Origin: Phialocephala subalpina | Lineage: Eukaryota > Ascomycota > Leotiomycetes > Helotiales > Mollisiaceae | NCBI GenBank assembly: GCA_900073065.1 | Contig: FJOG01000008.1 | Span: 1,507,353 to 1,571,352 of the forward strand | Direction of reading: 5' to 3' | Length of the DNA stretch: 64,000 nucleotides | In this document: one piece after another, positions 46,005-58,082 of the stretch | How positions within the stretch are numbered: position 1 is the stretch's first letter | How the letters are laid out: each line of letters begins with the position of its first letter | Program-made: the position numbers and the translations under genes | The notes under the pieces: generated by a model | Seen by the model: the letters and a program-made list of their open reading frames with translations, nothing else | Told to the model about the DNA's origin: nothing | The model's database searches: none

Positions 46005-46967
46005 CTAGGTCATTCGACTGCTTTCTGCACCACCTGAAGCCTGAGACATATCACCCTCAAGGCTTTCTCGCTGTCCCGGCTCCCTTACTGGCAGCCTTCT
46101 CTCCTCAGGTGGCTGTGACATTGGCGCTCGCCTCCAGAAAAATTCCTCTCGCGGATCTGCCCTGATCGCCCTGTTCTTGATTTGACCCGATCGTGCCTCA
46201 CATGTGCTTCCTCTCTCCCTCCACTCCTCTGGGTGATCCCTGATATCGCTCGCCATCTTCCGTTGTGGAACGTTTTGTGACAATTGGCCGTTCGTCAGAA
46301 TATGAATATTTGTGTATTCTAGCGTCCACGGGACACCTAAAACGACAGAGTCAAACTCTCTGCTTTTCTGCGGCAGCCCTGCGATGACAGTGTATGTTTC
46401 GATGCTTGGTGACAGGCGGATTACTGGAAGCCTGACAAAGAATTAGTTAGGAAAGTTTTGTGGCGATTGAAGGGAATGGAGTTCATACTGTCCTGGTGGA
46501 GGCCATGGATTGGTTGCCAGGTGCTTGAAATGCTTCAAGAAACCCCGCTCTCGCATGTCATCCAAACACTTGCCGATACCACTCAAGAAGATTTCATCTA
46601 TGAACAAAGTATCCATATTAAAGTTCCAGAAGCAATCGAAGAGAGGGGTGAGAGTCTTCAAGGACTCCTGCCGCGTTTCCTGATTTATGTGTAGCAAGAT
46701 AGGGTGTCGTCCACCATAAGACGCTGGAGATGCAACATATTCTCCAGGTACCTTCGGCCCAAGACGATTTTCTCGCTGCTCTGGCTTCGGCATAACGCGG
46801 ATGATTCTAGGGCTAGGTTGGAGGTAAGCCCATATCTTCCAGCGAAGCTCGAACGGCAGACGAGGAAATGGTGAAATGTTGGGGTCTCCTCGACAGCCTT
46901 GCCTGTTGGTGCTGGAATTGTGATTGCTTGGCATTTCTCGCAGGTATCGTAGAGGCAGTCTGAACAT
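46005..46967 (-). CDS. 2EXR-domain protein
   Basis: Exons 46967-46489 and 46431-46005, with a 57-nt GTATGA...TGTCAG intron, join in frame to give 301 residues from ATG 46967, or 290 from ATG 46934. The 2EXR signature follows at once: PFPRLPFELRWKIWAYLQPS, PRIIRVMPK, then the typical ILLHINQETRQESLK and FNMDTLFIDEIF. Its C-terminal part (RLSPSIETYTVIAGLP, LGVPWTLEYTNIHIL) is intact and ends in an Arg/Glu-rich tail. 2EXR proteins are a large fungal family of unknown function, often lineage-expanded. This copy shows no lesion and is more distant from the three copies at 54-64 kb than those are from each other. A different 5' exon (a Cys-rich frame from ATG 46987) is possible. Confidence 0.75.
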
Positions 46968-47772
46968 ACTTCGGAGGGTGATCCCATGGTGAAGGTCCAG
47001 GAGGACTCGGAGGATGAGGTCTGCAGTTGATGAGCGTTCCAAGATGAAGTATGAGTAGTTATGAGGTCTTGAATTTAGAGGCTAGTGTGTGGCGCAGTCA
47101 CCCCACGGTCTTCAGAAAAGCCACATCTGAGACATCTCGATGAGAAAGTGTACGAAGGTACTCCTTTCTCCATTGACAGAACTACGGGAGTGAAGCAAGT
47201 GATCAATATGGGGTGTTTCTCGACGGTTGAAGAAGGAGCGTCGTTCGTTACCGTCATCTAGTGCGAATATAAGCCCCCTTTCGAAATCTTCTACCTTCAA
47301 ATCTGCATTTGATTTATTCATCTCAACCCCGCAATAGACGTACTAGCATTCGGAGAATTATTCATGCTATATTCGAGGCTGATCTTAAGTACGGACTTTG
47401 ATCTTGCATTTATCCTCTCGAAAATTAGGTCTTCGATGATAGGCAAAGACTGCTGCCAAAGGAAGCCTCTATCAAAGCATAATCGCTACCTACTTTGACG
47501 TGCTTGGATGATGGTCACGGAAGTCCTAGGTTGCACAGAAGTAAAGAGTGTTGCGACAAAGCACAGTTAGAATTTAGAGAGCAGAAGTCAAAGAACTGGA
47601 AAAAAATGAGTACAATTGACTTACGTGCACAACATTGTTCACATCAAGAAGGAAAACCCATCAGTTCCTTCCACAATGATTCCATGAGCACTGAACCTTC
47701 AACTTTCAAGGCAGGCAAGATTTCAATCCATCGATCATCATCATTATCATTACCAGCTACCTGAACATTCCA
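46968..47772. other. Intergenic region
   Basis: The 805 nt upstream of the 2EXR gene contain a 69-codon minus-strand open frame (47321-47112, beginning MNKSNADLKVEDFERGLIF) of coding-like composition but unknown family. It could be an upstream exon or a small gene. Nothing else was recognised. Confidence 0.4.
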
Positions 47773-50069
47773 CTAAGTATAAGGCGCAACCCCAATAACC
47801 AGCGGCTCCACATACCCTGCATACTTCTCATCCGCCCCATCCACCAACTCCACCCCCCTAATACTCCCCTCAAACAAATCTCCCCCAATACTCGCAATCG
47901 GCGCCTCAATACTCATCGGATTTCCCCAAATAAACGAATTACTATAATCCCCAATCGTAGTCGTAAATTCGTTCACAGTCTCAGTCCCGTTTCCGGATGA
48001 AGTGACGAAATAAGTGGCGTTGGCGATGGAAACGATTTTCACATCGGTCCAGGTGTGGAGGGGTAGGGTGTAGTTTAGGATGTAGGGTGAGCCGCCTGTG
48101 ATGAACATTATGTTGGGGATGGTGCCGTTTCCAGCGCGGAGGGTGGAGGCGGAGCCGGAGAAAAGGGTGCTGGGAGTGGATGTTGTGGGGTTGATGGAGA
48201 ACGAGAGGGTGTAGTTTCTTCCTTTCGAGGTCAATGGGGTGCTGACTGAGCATCCTGGCTTCAAAGTCAAGGCCGAGTTCTTGACGCTGCAGTCTCCGAT
48301 GAGTTTGCCGTTGTAACCGTTGCCAGATTTATCCTTGACTGTGTTGCCTTGAGAGGATGAGAAATCGTAAGATAGAATGGTAGAGGTCTTGGATGGGATC
48401 TTGCGGTCGAGGTTCTGGCCTGGGATGGCCGCGATGAGTGTCTCCAAGATCTCGTAATATTCGTCCATCAACAAGTCACCACCCCACTGCTTGTCTCCTA
48501 GTCCTGGAAGGCCTTCTCGAAGTGCCCAGTATGCTTCGATGACTGAGGTACTGTTTGGACCAAAGTCGTTCCATAGAGCAGGAAGTTGGCCGAGGACATA
48601 TGGACTGTCTTTTGGAGGATTATTCGTGGCGTTGAACTTGTCGAAGATATATGGTGCTGTTGGTCCACCATCAGGTGCTCCATGGAATATCCTGGTGATA
48701 TTGAGCTTCTGGGGGTAGCTTCCAGACCATTTGGCGACCACATAGAACTGATCATCTGAGTTGAGAACCGAGTATCCATTCTTGATGAAGTCCCAGTACG
48801 GATTTGCCTCGAAATACTCCCAATGCTGAATGCTGACATTGGTATTGATATTAGTCTCATTCGCAATGTCGTTAGGCACAAATGTGCCCCAGATTCGAAC
48901 GCTCTTATCGAACTTCTGACCAATGTACTCATACATCGTATTGACATAATCATTGTAGTCTGCCACACCAGCCGTATACTCGTCAGCACCCAAATGAACA
49001 GTCTTGGAATGGAACCATGGCAAGAAGGTGCTCCAGATTGTTTCCATGGTTGGAATCGTCTCTGGCTCGGAGATGTTGAGTAAGGTAAAGTCTGTGCTTA
49101 ACGCCAATTCAGGTTTCCATTGAGTGATCACGATGGCGTGGCCTGGCGCCTCGATCTCTGGGATAATGGTGACACCTCTAGCTGCGCATTTCTGCTGAAG
49201 GTTCTCGAAGTCTTCCTGGTAGTAGGACTCGTTTGGGCGATGATTCAGTCCCTCGACGGCTGGATCAAAAGAGTACGGACGGAAAGCAGAATAAAAGTTC
49301 AGCTTCTCTTCCATGGTGAGGTCTGGGTTCACACTTGGACTGTCGCTCAAGTGGATGTGAAATGTGTTTTGTTTGAAAAAGGACAAGTAAGAACACATCT
49401 CAATGAGGAACTCAGGAGGGTAATAGTGTCTCCCAACATCCAACTGCGACTGATCAGCATGGTTTTCTGTCAGTTGTGATCACTCGTACTTACGAAGGTA
49501 CCTCGAATGCCCCATCCTGGCGCATCGGATGCGCTCCCCAAGGTCAATTTCATACCACTATCCAGAACTCCTTGCTGCAAAATCGTTCTCGTTGCCCACC
49601 AAGTACCAAGAGGGCTGGCCCCAGTGATCACAATTCCATGTGAAGTAACATCGATTGAGTAACCCTCCGAAGTCGGTCTTCCAGCAGCATCCAGATAGGC
49701 GCTCGAATTTCCAATCGTCAAGAAAATCGTGTTCTTTCCAGCTGCTTCGCCTGTGACGACAGGGACTTTCAGGTCCAGAACCGAGGCGAGATCCTCGCCA
49801 AAGGTGGTCGCGAAACTCTTCAGTGTTGGTGGAATGAGGGTTTCTCCGTCTGTGTTGACCGTGTTCTGGTACTTGGAATCAACGACGATAGACTTGACTG
49901 ATTTCAGCGAGAATGTGCCTGTTGCATTGGAGACCTCGAACGGAACTGTGGGAATTCCAAGCCATCTTGCAGCTAGCAAATATTAGTGAACAATTCTTAC
50001 ATAAAAAAAAAACTCACAGCATTGCAGCGGAAGCAGCACGCTCACAGCTGGAATTAATGAGAACCTCAT
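47773..50069 (-). CDS. Secreted GH20 beta-N-acetylhexosaminidase with a C-terminal LamG-like domain
   Basis: Exons 50069-50018, 49972-49494 and 49443-47773, with introns of 45 and 50 nt, give 733 residues. The start encodes a signal peptide (MRFSLIPAVSVLLPLQC). The N-terminal GH20b domain (about 20-175) precedes the catalytic barrel, which begins LDVGRHYYPPEFLIEM. The catalytic Asp-Glu pair is in VHLGADEYT (D331, E332), with the upstream strands TFHIHLSDSP and IIPEIEAPGHA also in place. From about residue 560 a concanavalin-like domain follows (YDFSSSQGNTVKDKSGNGYN). The enzyme should remove terminal GlcNAc or GalNAc from chitin oligomers or glycoproteins outside the cell. Family length is usually 500-650; the extra ~200 residues are the added domain. 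Confidence 0.9.
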
Positions 50070-51177
50070 ATTGCGACACAGTCTCCAGTCGGTTGCTCTT
50101 CCGAACCCAAAGCCATGACAGCGGGACCACGAATGTTTATATCCTCGCAGTCGTTCATCCCATGTTTACCCACGATCCAGAAGATTAACTTTCATGCAAC
50201 GCAGGGCATGGAATTAAGCACGCACTAAAGTAACGTTGCTATTATCGTTGATCCGCACTGACGATGACGATCATCGGTAAGGTTGAAGTATCTCGAAAGT
50301 GGGGAACCTCGCCATTTCTCGACGTGCGAGAGAGGATTAAAGCTGGGAAGGTTCCAGAGATTGTGGAGATGGTAATATATAAGTGCAGTAGAAGCTATCG
50401 CTGGTGTGATAGAGGTGCTTATCGTCTCCTGGGGTTGGATGATTTGATATCGCCTACCTAGTCCATACTAGAAGGGTAGCACCGAACATGGGAGATACTG
50501 CTAGGCTAACCCTGCATATCTAGCTGGTGAAGGCTCTTGGAACTCACACCATGGGATTCGAATCATTTGTGGATATATTTGAACGTCAAGAGAAGAGGTG
50601 GATGGAAGTGGGGTAGAGTTTCCAGCCCCTCAATTTTAGCGACCGAACCCCGCAGCAAGGAACGGAGATGAGAACTTCATCGCCATATAAATAAATAAAG
50701 GAAGGTGAAAGGTTGATAGGTACAGATGATGCAGGCCATGTAGGCTAAATGATTTATTTACTAACTGCGCCAGACTTCTATGTCTAGAAATTATATGTGC
50801 TGTGCTGTGGGGTATCAAATTGAGGCGTTCTGTGCCTGGTTCCTGATCGTAGTGTTCAGGTACAGGCTTATCAAGGCACTCGGTGCCGATATCTCGGCGA
50901 TGGATGGCAGCTGCTTGCCGGGCTTTGCGTGATGGTCTTAATCTTATCGCCAAGTGCGGGGCATGCAGGGAGTCGACGTTACATCTTCGTCGATGACTCT
51001 GGTATGTTCGTCCTTTGTGAATGCAGGAAGAGCTTCGAGGTTGCTTCTGGAATGCCGCAGAACAGAACCTATTGAACATGCGGATGCTTGTCAATGATGT
51101 CCATCAGCTTGCCACGCCAGACTCGTGAAAGCATGACATTCGGCGTTCAAAGAACTTCCAGGTCTCCAGGTCTCATC
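50070..51177. other. Intergenic region
   Basis: The 1.1 kb between the GH20 start and the 3' end of the GH72 gene have no supported coding frame. The first ~200 nt should include the GH20 promoter. Confidence 0.45.
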
Positions 51178-53389
51178 TTAAGTCCTGGACGCCTTCTGCT
51201 TTGCTTCCAACAAAGCTGTCTTCCTCGCCTGTAAAGCTGTCTTCTCTTCCTTTAGCGCTCGGATTCGTTCCGACTCCGCAATAGCTGCATCAACTCTCCG
51301 TTCCTCCTCTTCTAGTCTCTTCAATTCGTCGTCATCATCCGTCTCGGACAAAAGTGGCGTCTTTTGTGCTTGTGTTGCTGTGACCTCAGGTTGTGGATAT
51401 GGAAACGGATCAGTCTCCCAAGGCGCATTTGCTTTCAATGCGGTACTGTTGCTGGGAGCTACAGGACGCTGAGAGATTGGTTGCTGCGGTTGTGGTTGTA
51501 GTTGTGCGGATGCAGGCTTTGGTGTTGCAGGTGTGGTGGATAGTTCTGACGTTGGGACTGCGTTGGTCGCGCTCTGCGGTGTTGGCGAATTTCCCATCTC
51601 CGCACGGCCTAGTGTTGATGTTGTGAAGGCAGGACTGGAGTGTAGCTCACTGCCAGCCGGAGTCCGGTTAGCACTCGCATCCTGAAGCTCTGGTTGGGCT
51701 TCATGTTGAGAGACTGGAACTCCTATGGCAGTGCTGTCCAATTCCGGCTTTGGAGGAGGTTCTCCAACTTCGAGACCTTCGGGACTAAGATCGAGAGGAG
51801 GCGAATTTCGTTGCTTGCGGCGTCTGCGCCAGAGTAAGAATGCTACTAGGGCTGCAGTGATGACCAAAGCGACGATACCAACAGCGATACCAGCTATCGC
51901 ACCTGTCGAAAGACTGCCACCACTTGTAGATGTCGACCCGGATGCATTCAAATTCAAGTTTCCTGTGCCTGTATCGGATGTAGCAGCTCCAGCTGACCCA
52001 GTGGCCTTGGTAGCCCCGGTTGAAGACTTCCCACTCGCTGCTGCTGTTGGAGATGTAGACGATGAAGTAGATGAAGACGTGGACCTGGTACTGACTGCAG
52101 CCTTGTTCAAAGTCGGAAGAGCAGCATTACCGTTGATCCCCCATCCGCTTGCCGTCGAACTTGGGCACGATGGTGGAGTACCGTTAGGTGTATACGAAGA
52201 ACTTGGTGTTCCAGTAGGAGTCAAAGTGCCCCATTGAGACATCAGGTTGCTGAATCCACCTGACGGCATTGGGGTCGGAGTACCACTCATCACTCCAGTA
52301 GATGCGTAACCGACCAGACCATAGTCATTGGCCTCCTCAAGCCACTCGTATACAATAGCGCCAGACCATAAATTGTCCATGTCTGCACCTAGGATGGCAG
52401 CCTGATCGGTGAATGGCCTAGGTTGCACAGTGTTGCATCCGACTTCTGAGAAGAAGATTGGGATATTGAAGTTGGACGCATCAGCATATTCGTCGCTGTA
52501 TCCAGACTCCGTGAAAGACGATTGGCCGCACCATGCGTAGTTGTTCTGCCCAAAGAAATCTATGGCGTATGATCCACACGCAAGGTAATTCTGTAGAAAT
52601 GGCGCCAAGGTGTTGACGTCCGCACCAGTATACCCCACTGGAATTTCGCGATATCCTTTCCCATCCCTATATTTCTTGAGATCCAAAGCCGCTGCTTTGA
52701 CGTATAGTGCGGCGCTCGATGTATCGATGTCATTGATAACTTCATTGCCGGCCACAAACGCGAAAGTATTGTTGTAGGTCGCAAATGCATCCATTACCGA
52801 TGTGAAATTGTTATATTGCGAGCTTGTCCATCCTGGACTGGCCTGTGATTCGAATCAGCGTATGCCCCTTTTCGAACGAGTCTCGACATACCCGATTGAT
52901 AGCCGAATACGCGGAATCAAGGGCAACAAGCACATATATACCTGCGTTCGCAAAAGCAGACATACATCCGTCATGATTGGCCGTGGTATCAACGTAATAT
53001 ACTCGAATTGTATTGACGCCAAGTTTCTGCATCAAAGCAGCCTGCTTTCATCAGCTGGGAGCTTCTTGAGACCGAAGGAGAATTCACATCTCTCGTGCAT
53101 TGTGCCGTATTAGATAGGACATCAACTAGAGTTGATGCGCCGTATGCCACTCCTAGGAAATCAAGACTCAGTATATAGGGTGGCAATGTCGCGTTTCTCA
53201 AGGGGTCGTACCTTTGATGTAGAATTGACTTCCATCGCTATAATAGAATTTTGTTCCTGATATTGAAATAGTTGAAATGCATGCAACGAGCGTGACGAAG
53301 GAGTAGAGATGGGCCGCGGCCCATATCCTCAAGACCCGCATTGAAGAAAGAAAACTGGGAAAACATTTGGAAGTCAAAACAACCTTCAT
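51178..53389 (-). CDS. GH72 beta-1,3-glucanosyltransferase-like enzyme with a transmembrane anchor
   Basis: Four exons (53389-53212, 53152-53088, 53041-52892, 52842-51178), with 46-59-nt introns, stay in frame for 685 residues. A hydrophobic N-terminus (possible second start MRVLRIWAAAHLYSFVTLV) serves as signal. The GH72 core is clear: QFYIKG then VAYGAST, KLGVNTIRVYYVDTTANHDG, CMSAFANAGIYVLVALD, FVAGNEVIN with acid/base E165 and FFSEVGCN with nucleophile E264. GAS/GEL enzymes remodel cell-wall beta-1,3-glucan. Instead of a GPI signal this copy has a Ser/Thr-rich stalk, a strong membrane span (GAIAGIAVGIVALVITAALV then AFLLWRRRRK) and a ~200-residue Pro/Gln-rich tail. The tail ends in a charged helix (ELKRLEEEERRVDAAIAESE), so it would lie in the cytosol. 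Confidence 0.87.
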
Positions 53390-53988
53390 CTCAGAAGTTC
53401 TCGAGCCCTGCTGAGGAGCTCATTTCAAAAAGTGTGGCACAGTCGGAATCCTTCTGAGCAAGGGCCTTCGACAAGGCTCCTGAAAATGGTGGCTTGCACT
53501 TCTTGTGATAGCCCCTAAATCACATTCAAGAATGGAGGCATGAAAGCAGCACGGCGGAAGGGATAGAAAATGAATAGATTAGATCAGTCTCTGGAGGGAG
53601 CAAATCTTCAAGAATCTCGAATACAACTTTGGTGACAAACAAATTCGCCGCTCCAAGACAGCCAGCAAAAGCATGGCCGACGCAACACGGAAACTTCCAT
53701 CCGAAGGACTCCTGAAGGAATAATATGCCAGCTTCAGAGAAGTCGAAGGGTCCTCGAAGATAGCAAAGAATGCGTTCAGGCACGCTTTAGGCTGGAACGG
53801 TTCAAAATCTTAATGGAAGTTGAGGATGAATTTAGAGTTATTAAGGTTAGTGTTTGGGGAGCAGATTCTAGCGCGTCAGGTGGCGTCTAAGCGTGTTTGC
53901 CCTCGATTGCTCCAAGAACCTCTCCCAAGCAGATTCGATATCGATACCAACAGAGACTTGTGCTCTTTGCATTCGCAACTCAATTACA
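53390..53988. promoter_or_regulatory. Divergent 5' region between GH72 and a 2EXR locus
   Basis: The 599 nt separate two divergent loci and should hold both promoters. An 85-codon minus-strand open frame (53783-53526) has no recognised family and is not called. Confidence 0.4.
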
Positions 53989-54147
53989 ATGACGGAAGAT
54001 CATGCTACCGAATCTGCGAGCACTGCGGGACCCGAGGATGCACCACATTTAACCAGGGAGGAATGAGAAGAAATCGATCTTTTCCAGCAACAAGAGAGGT
54101 TTCGAGTCGAAAAGAATGCGCGCCGGCACGCCTTTGAGATGAAATAG
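53989..54147 (+). pseudogene. Interrupted 5' coding part of the 2EXR gene
   Basis: From ATG 53989 the frame matches the helical N-terminus of the paralogue at 62-63.6 kb (EEIDLFQQQERFRVEKNARR here against QEIALFQQQHIFKLERDRRR there). It is broken by TGA at 54064-54066 and TAG at 54145-54147. The same frame then runs on into the intact 2EXR coding region, so these are nonsense changes, not a wrong model. Confidence 0.65.
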
Positions 54148-55342
54148 ATGCGCGAAAGATTTGCCTTTGAACGAGCGGATGAGAATCGAGAAGGAGAATT
54201 GGTAAGAGCAATGGGTCGTCGAATTAAGGTAATGTTAACGCCCCCTTGGCCTTCACCACGATACTAAATAGGTGCAGAACGATGGAATCGATACGACCCG
54301 GAAGCATGTCGTTCCAGCATATATCTTTACACGCTTTCGAGAATTACCTACAGAAATTCGAAGGAGAATTTGGTCTTTTGCTGCTTGTTTCGAAAAACCA
54401 CGAATTCATCAATTGACGAGCCCCATCCCATCCACCGACAAGGGCATTCTCATGATGGGCTGTCGTGTTCGAACGCATGGTTCAAGTTATGTATCACCAG
54501 CATCTGGCTCGTACCCTGATAGCGTTTCGGTCGTTCTTCATGTCTGCCAGGAGTCGAGGATGGTCGCTCAAAGAATACATACCCTGTTGCCCTGCGAAAA
54601 GTACGGCCAGCCGCGGTACTTCAACAACTTACACGATGAATTTTATATCGGCGGTGAGCCGTCTTGGACTCGATTTCAAGTTTTAGTGGATATGTTCATT
54701 CGTCTCAACAGCTCCCGATCACTTCCCCGGAGAGCACGGTTAGACGTCGAAAAGCTCTCGGAAATCAGGAACCTTCGAGTCGACCTCAATGCTTTTGCGT
54801 CTATGCCTATCCATTTCTGGGCAGGATTCACCAAATTGGAGAAACTTACCCTCGTCCTGTACTCCTACGACGAGTTCGGTGAACACGAAGATGTTTCATT
54901 CGATCCGCATCCCGACTTTGTCAGAGTCAAACAGCGAAGTAAGCATGGCGGACGGGCAGAATGGGTCTTGAATTATGTTCGCGAAGCTTTCCATGCGGCC
55001 AAGAACGACCTCCCTCAATGGACTATTCCTCAGCTCGATGTCCTGCATCGATTTGCCGAGCTTCCCAATAACTTTGAGCTCGAGCTTGCAGACGACCAAT
55101 ATAATACGGAATCGGACGCTGAGGAAGGAGAATATGACGACTCAGGCTGGTATCGAGAAGCCGGGGCCAGAATGATCCATAACGTTTCCAGAAATGAAAT
55201 CCGACGCTTGAAAATAATGCACCATCCAAGTCTCAAAATTACGCATTTCAACCGCCACTTTCATGATGGAAAGGAGTCTGGGCAGTACTTGACGGACAGT
55301 GAAACAGAGGACCTTGATGGGTTTGACGATTACGATTTCTAA
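54148..55342 (+). CDS. 2EXR-domain protein, probably N-terminally shortened
   Basis: The ATG directly after the second stop opens exon 54148-54228. A 43-nt intron (GTAATG...AATAG, TACTAAA branch) leads to exon 54272-55342, giving 383 residues. The 2EXR signature is complete: YIFTRFRELPTEIRRRIWSF, then EKPRIHQLT. Later blocks (VVLHVCQESRMVAQRIHTLL, FNNLHDEFYIGG, FTKLEKLTLVLYSYDEF) match the paralogue at 62-63.6 kb. The tail is acidic and ends DSETEDLDGFDDYDF. The N-terminal helical region is cut by two stops just upstream, so the product, if any, lacks ~53 residues. Function is unknown; 2EXR families expand and decay in many fungi. Confidence 0.65.
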
Positions 55343-56585
55343 TATCTACGACGACGACGCTGTTCCTGTAATTCTAGTGTTAGTAGTCTTGTTTCGATCA
55401 CATCTTAATGTTATTCTTGCTTTCTAGCTTCAGGGCAGTGCATATTCGGTGTACCTCTTCATGCTATCCATTTTCGTGTCTATTTTGTACAGCATTGCCC
55501 ACGTTAATCGTGCAAACTTCCCCTTTCGGTGCCTCTTAGGCATGGTAAGATTGAGATGAGTTGCAGCTTTTCTGGAAATGTCACACTGAATGCAGGTGCG
55601 GTAAATTGTCTGCAAGCATATTGACGTCTCCCTAATTGCTCCAATGTTGTCTTCTTTTTCTGTGTGTCCTTNNNNNNNNNNNNNNNNNNNNNNNNNNNNN
55701 NNNNNNNNNNNNNNNNNNNNNNNNNNNNNNNNNNNNNNNNNNNNNNNNNNNNNNNNNNNNNNNNNNNNNNNNNNNNNNNNNNNNNNNNNNNNNNNNNNNN
55801 NNNNNNNNNNNNNNNNNNNNNNNNNNNNNNNNNNNNNNNNNNNNNNNNNNNNNNNNNNNNNNNNNNNNNNNNNNNNNNNNNNNNNNNNNNNNNNNNNNNN
55901 NNNNNNNNNNNNNNNNNNNNNNNNNNNNNNNNNNNNNNNNNNNNNNNNNNNNNNNNNNNNNNNNNNNNNNNNNNNNNNNNNNNNNNNNNNNNNNNNNNNN
56001 NNNNNNNNNNNNNNNNNNNNNNNNNNNNNNNNNNNNNNNNNNNNNNNNNNNNNNNNNNNNNNNNNNNNNNNNNNNNNNNNNNNNNNNNNNNNNNNNNNNN
56101 NNNNNNNNNNNNNNNNNNNNNNNNNNNNNNNNNNNNNNNNNNNNNNNNNNNNNNNNNNNNNNNNNNNNNNNNNNNNNNNNNNNNNNNNNNNNNNNNNNNN
56201 NNNNNNNNNNNNNNNNNNNNNNNNNNNNNNNNNNNNNNNNNNNNNNNNNNNNNNNNNNNNNNNNNNNNNNNNNNNNNNNNNNNNNNNNNNNNNNNNNNNN
56301 NNNNNNNNNNNNNNNNNNNNNNNNNNNNNNNNNNNNNNNNNNNNNNNNNNNNNNNNNNNNNNNNNNNNNNNNNNNNNNNNNNNNNNNNNNNNNNNNNNNN
56401 NNNNNNNNNNNNNNNNNNNNNNNNNNNNNNNNNNNNNNNNNNNNNNNNNNNNNNNNNNNNNNNNNNNNNNNNNNNNNNNNNNNNNNNNNNNNNNNNNNNN
56501 NNNNNNNNNNNNNNNNNNNNNATTCCGCTATTTCGATGATCCTGCCTTCCAAGACGTAGGCATTCTCTATCATCAACCTAGCCAG
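55343..56585. other. Intergenic region containing an assembly gap
   Basis: About 330 nt follow the 2EXR gene, then an 850-nt gap and 64 nt before the end of the oxidoreductase gene. No coding frame is supported in the visible parts; a small gene could be hidden in the gap. Confidence 0.45.
55672..56521. other. Assembly gap (850 N)
   Basis: An unbroken run of N. Confidence 0.99.
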
Positions 56586-57746
56586 CTAAACTTCAACTAC
56601 AAGCTTAGATTTATACTCCCCGTTCTTCAATCGACCCAAACCCTCATTCACGCTCTGAAGTCCTCTAATTGTCTCGTACTTGAGCGGAGTGATATCTCCA
56701 TCTTTCAACCATTGTGTTAAGTTGTCCCATGCGAACTCTCCTAGCCGGGCCCCCTGCTCATGTGCTCCAGGTCCCATATTCTTGCCCTGTATGTTCCCTG
56801 AGTACACCGGCTTGATCTGCACACCCTTCGATTTGTTCTCATGGGTATTCTTTATCGCTGTAGCCAATGTCCCAGCGTGATTTCCGAAGGCAGCAGTACA
56901 GTTGGCCACGCTGGCCTCCGAGACGATGGTGTCAAATACATGTTCGATATTTGGTGCTGCGGACCGAATTTTGGAGACAACATCTGGATCGGAGGAGTCG
57001 AGGACGAGGTCTGCACCGATGGTTTCGGCGGATGCAAGAGAGCGAGTAGAGGAGACTGCGATGACCTGAGAGCCATGGAGCTTCGCAAGCTGAACTGCGA
57101 AATTGCCAACACTGCCGGATGCACCCTACTTTGTCAGCAAAGGCCGAGACAGCATTCATTAGTAGAGCTCTTACCCAGATCAAAACTGGCGGGCTTGCTG
57201 CTCTGTTAGCAGACGAATACGGGAATCCAAGCTCAAGGTGGATGGCACACGCTGCCGTGGCAAAGGCGAATGGTATCGTGGCGGCTTCTGCGAAAGAAAT
57301 GTTGTCTGGAATCTTCAAAAGAGTTAACAGTGGCGAAACTGACGAGAAATGGATATTTACCTTGCATGCGTTCTTCTCATCAATCAGAATATGAGTCTGG
57401 TATGAACCACCATCACTCCACCCAACGGTTCCGATGCCCATGATCCTTTCGCCATTCTTGAACTTTGTCGAGGCTCCTTGATTTACCACGACACCGGAGA
57501 TGTCCATTCCTAGAACTGTCGAAGTTATTCTCAGCAAAGCAAATGGCCCGAGTCCTGACAGTTTCACTCACCATGAGGATAACTAGGGATGAACAAGTTC
57601 TTTTCTATCCGCTTCCAATCCAGCGGATTCAGGGAGGTCGCTTTGAGTTGCACTTGAACCTGGCCATCTTGTGGTGCCATCGGCTCATATTTTTCGACGC
57701 GAAGGTCTGCACCCGGACTGGGAACTACAGCTCTCAAAGGTTCCAT
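56586..57746 (-). CDS. MDR-family NAD(P)H-dependent oxidoreductase (zinc-independent, enoyl/quinone reductase type)
   Basis: Four exons (57746-57572, 57515-57361, 57312-57175, 57125-56586), with 48-56-nt introns, give 335 residues. The GroES-like half is clear (DGQVQVQLKATSLNPLDWKR, SYPHVLGMDISGVVV, GSYQTHILID, PDNISFAEAATIPFAFATA). The nucleotide-binding loop GASGSVGNFAVQLAKL starts exon 4. The cysteine ligands of zinc-type alcohol dehydrogenases are absent, so it belongs with quinone or trans-enoyl reductases of the medium-chain family. The C-terminal LKDGDITPLKYETIRGLQSV and the K.VVEV end are typical. Its start codon faces that of a FAD monooxygenase 336 bp away, suggesting joint regulation in a small catabolic or secondary-metabolite step. 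The substrate is unknown. Confidence 0.88.
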
Positions 57747-58082
57747 AATGAGAGGATTGGAAGCACGGAAAATGATTCAATGGATACGTCAAGAAAAGGA
57801 ACATATGCTAGCTAATTTCGTCAAATGTTGTTCTTGCAGGATGAAAAGGGGCGAATCTCGCTTGGCATTAGTAGCCGAATGGCAGCGCAAAAGGGATCCG
57901 ATGTGGGGGTGGGGGCGGGGCTTCCGTCGACGACCACTTCCTGCTCGTGTCCGAACCAATTCCTCCAAATAATTATACAGAAGGAGGCGTAACTCAGCGG
58001 TCGGAAGCAGACGGGAAATATAAGCTGGGGATATACTGGGCAGCCAATTCTCGAATAAATTCGTTTTAGCCTTCATTTCACA
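57747..58082. promoter_or_regulatory. Bidirectional promoter between oxidoreductase and monooxygenase
   Basis: The start codons of two divergent redox genes lie 336 bp apart, so both promoters must share this sequence. A G-rich/C-rich stretch (GTGGGGGTGGGGGCGGGGCTT) near 57903 is the most striking element. No defined binding site was identified. Confidence 0.55.
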
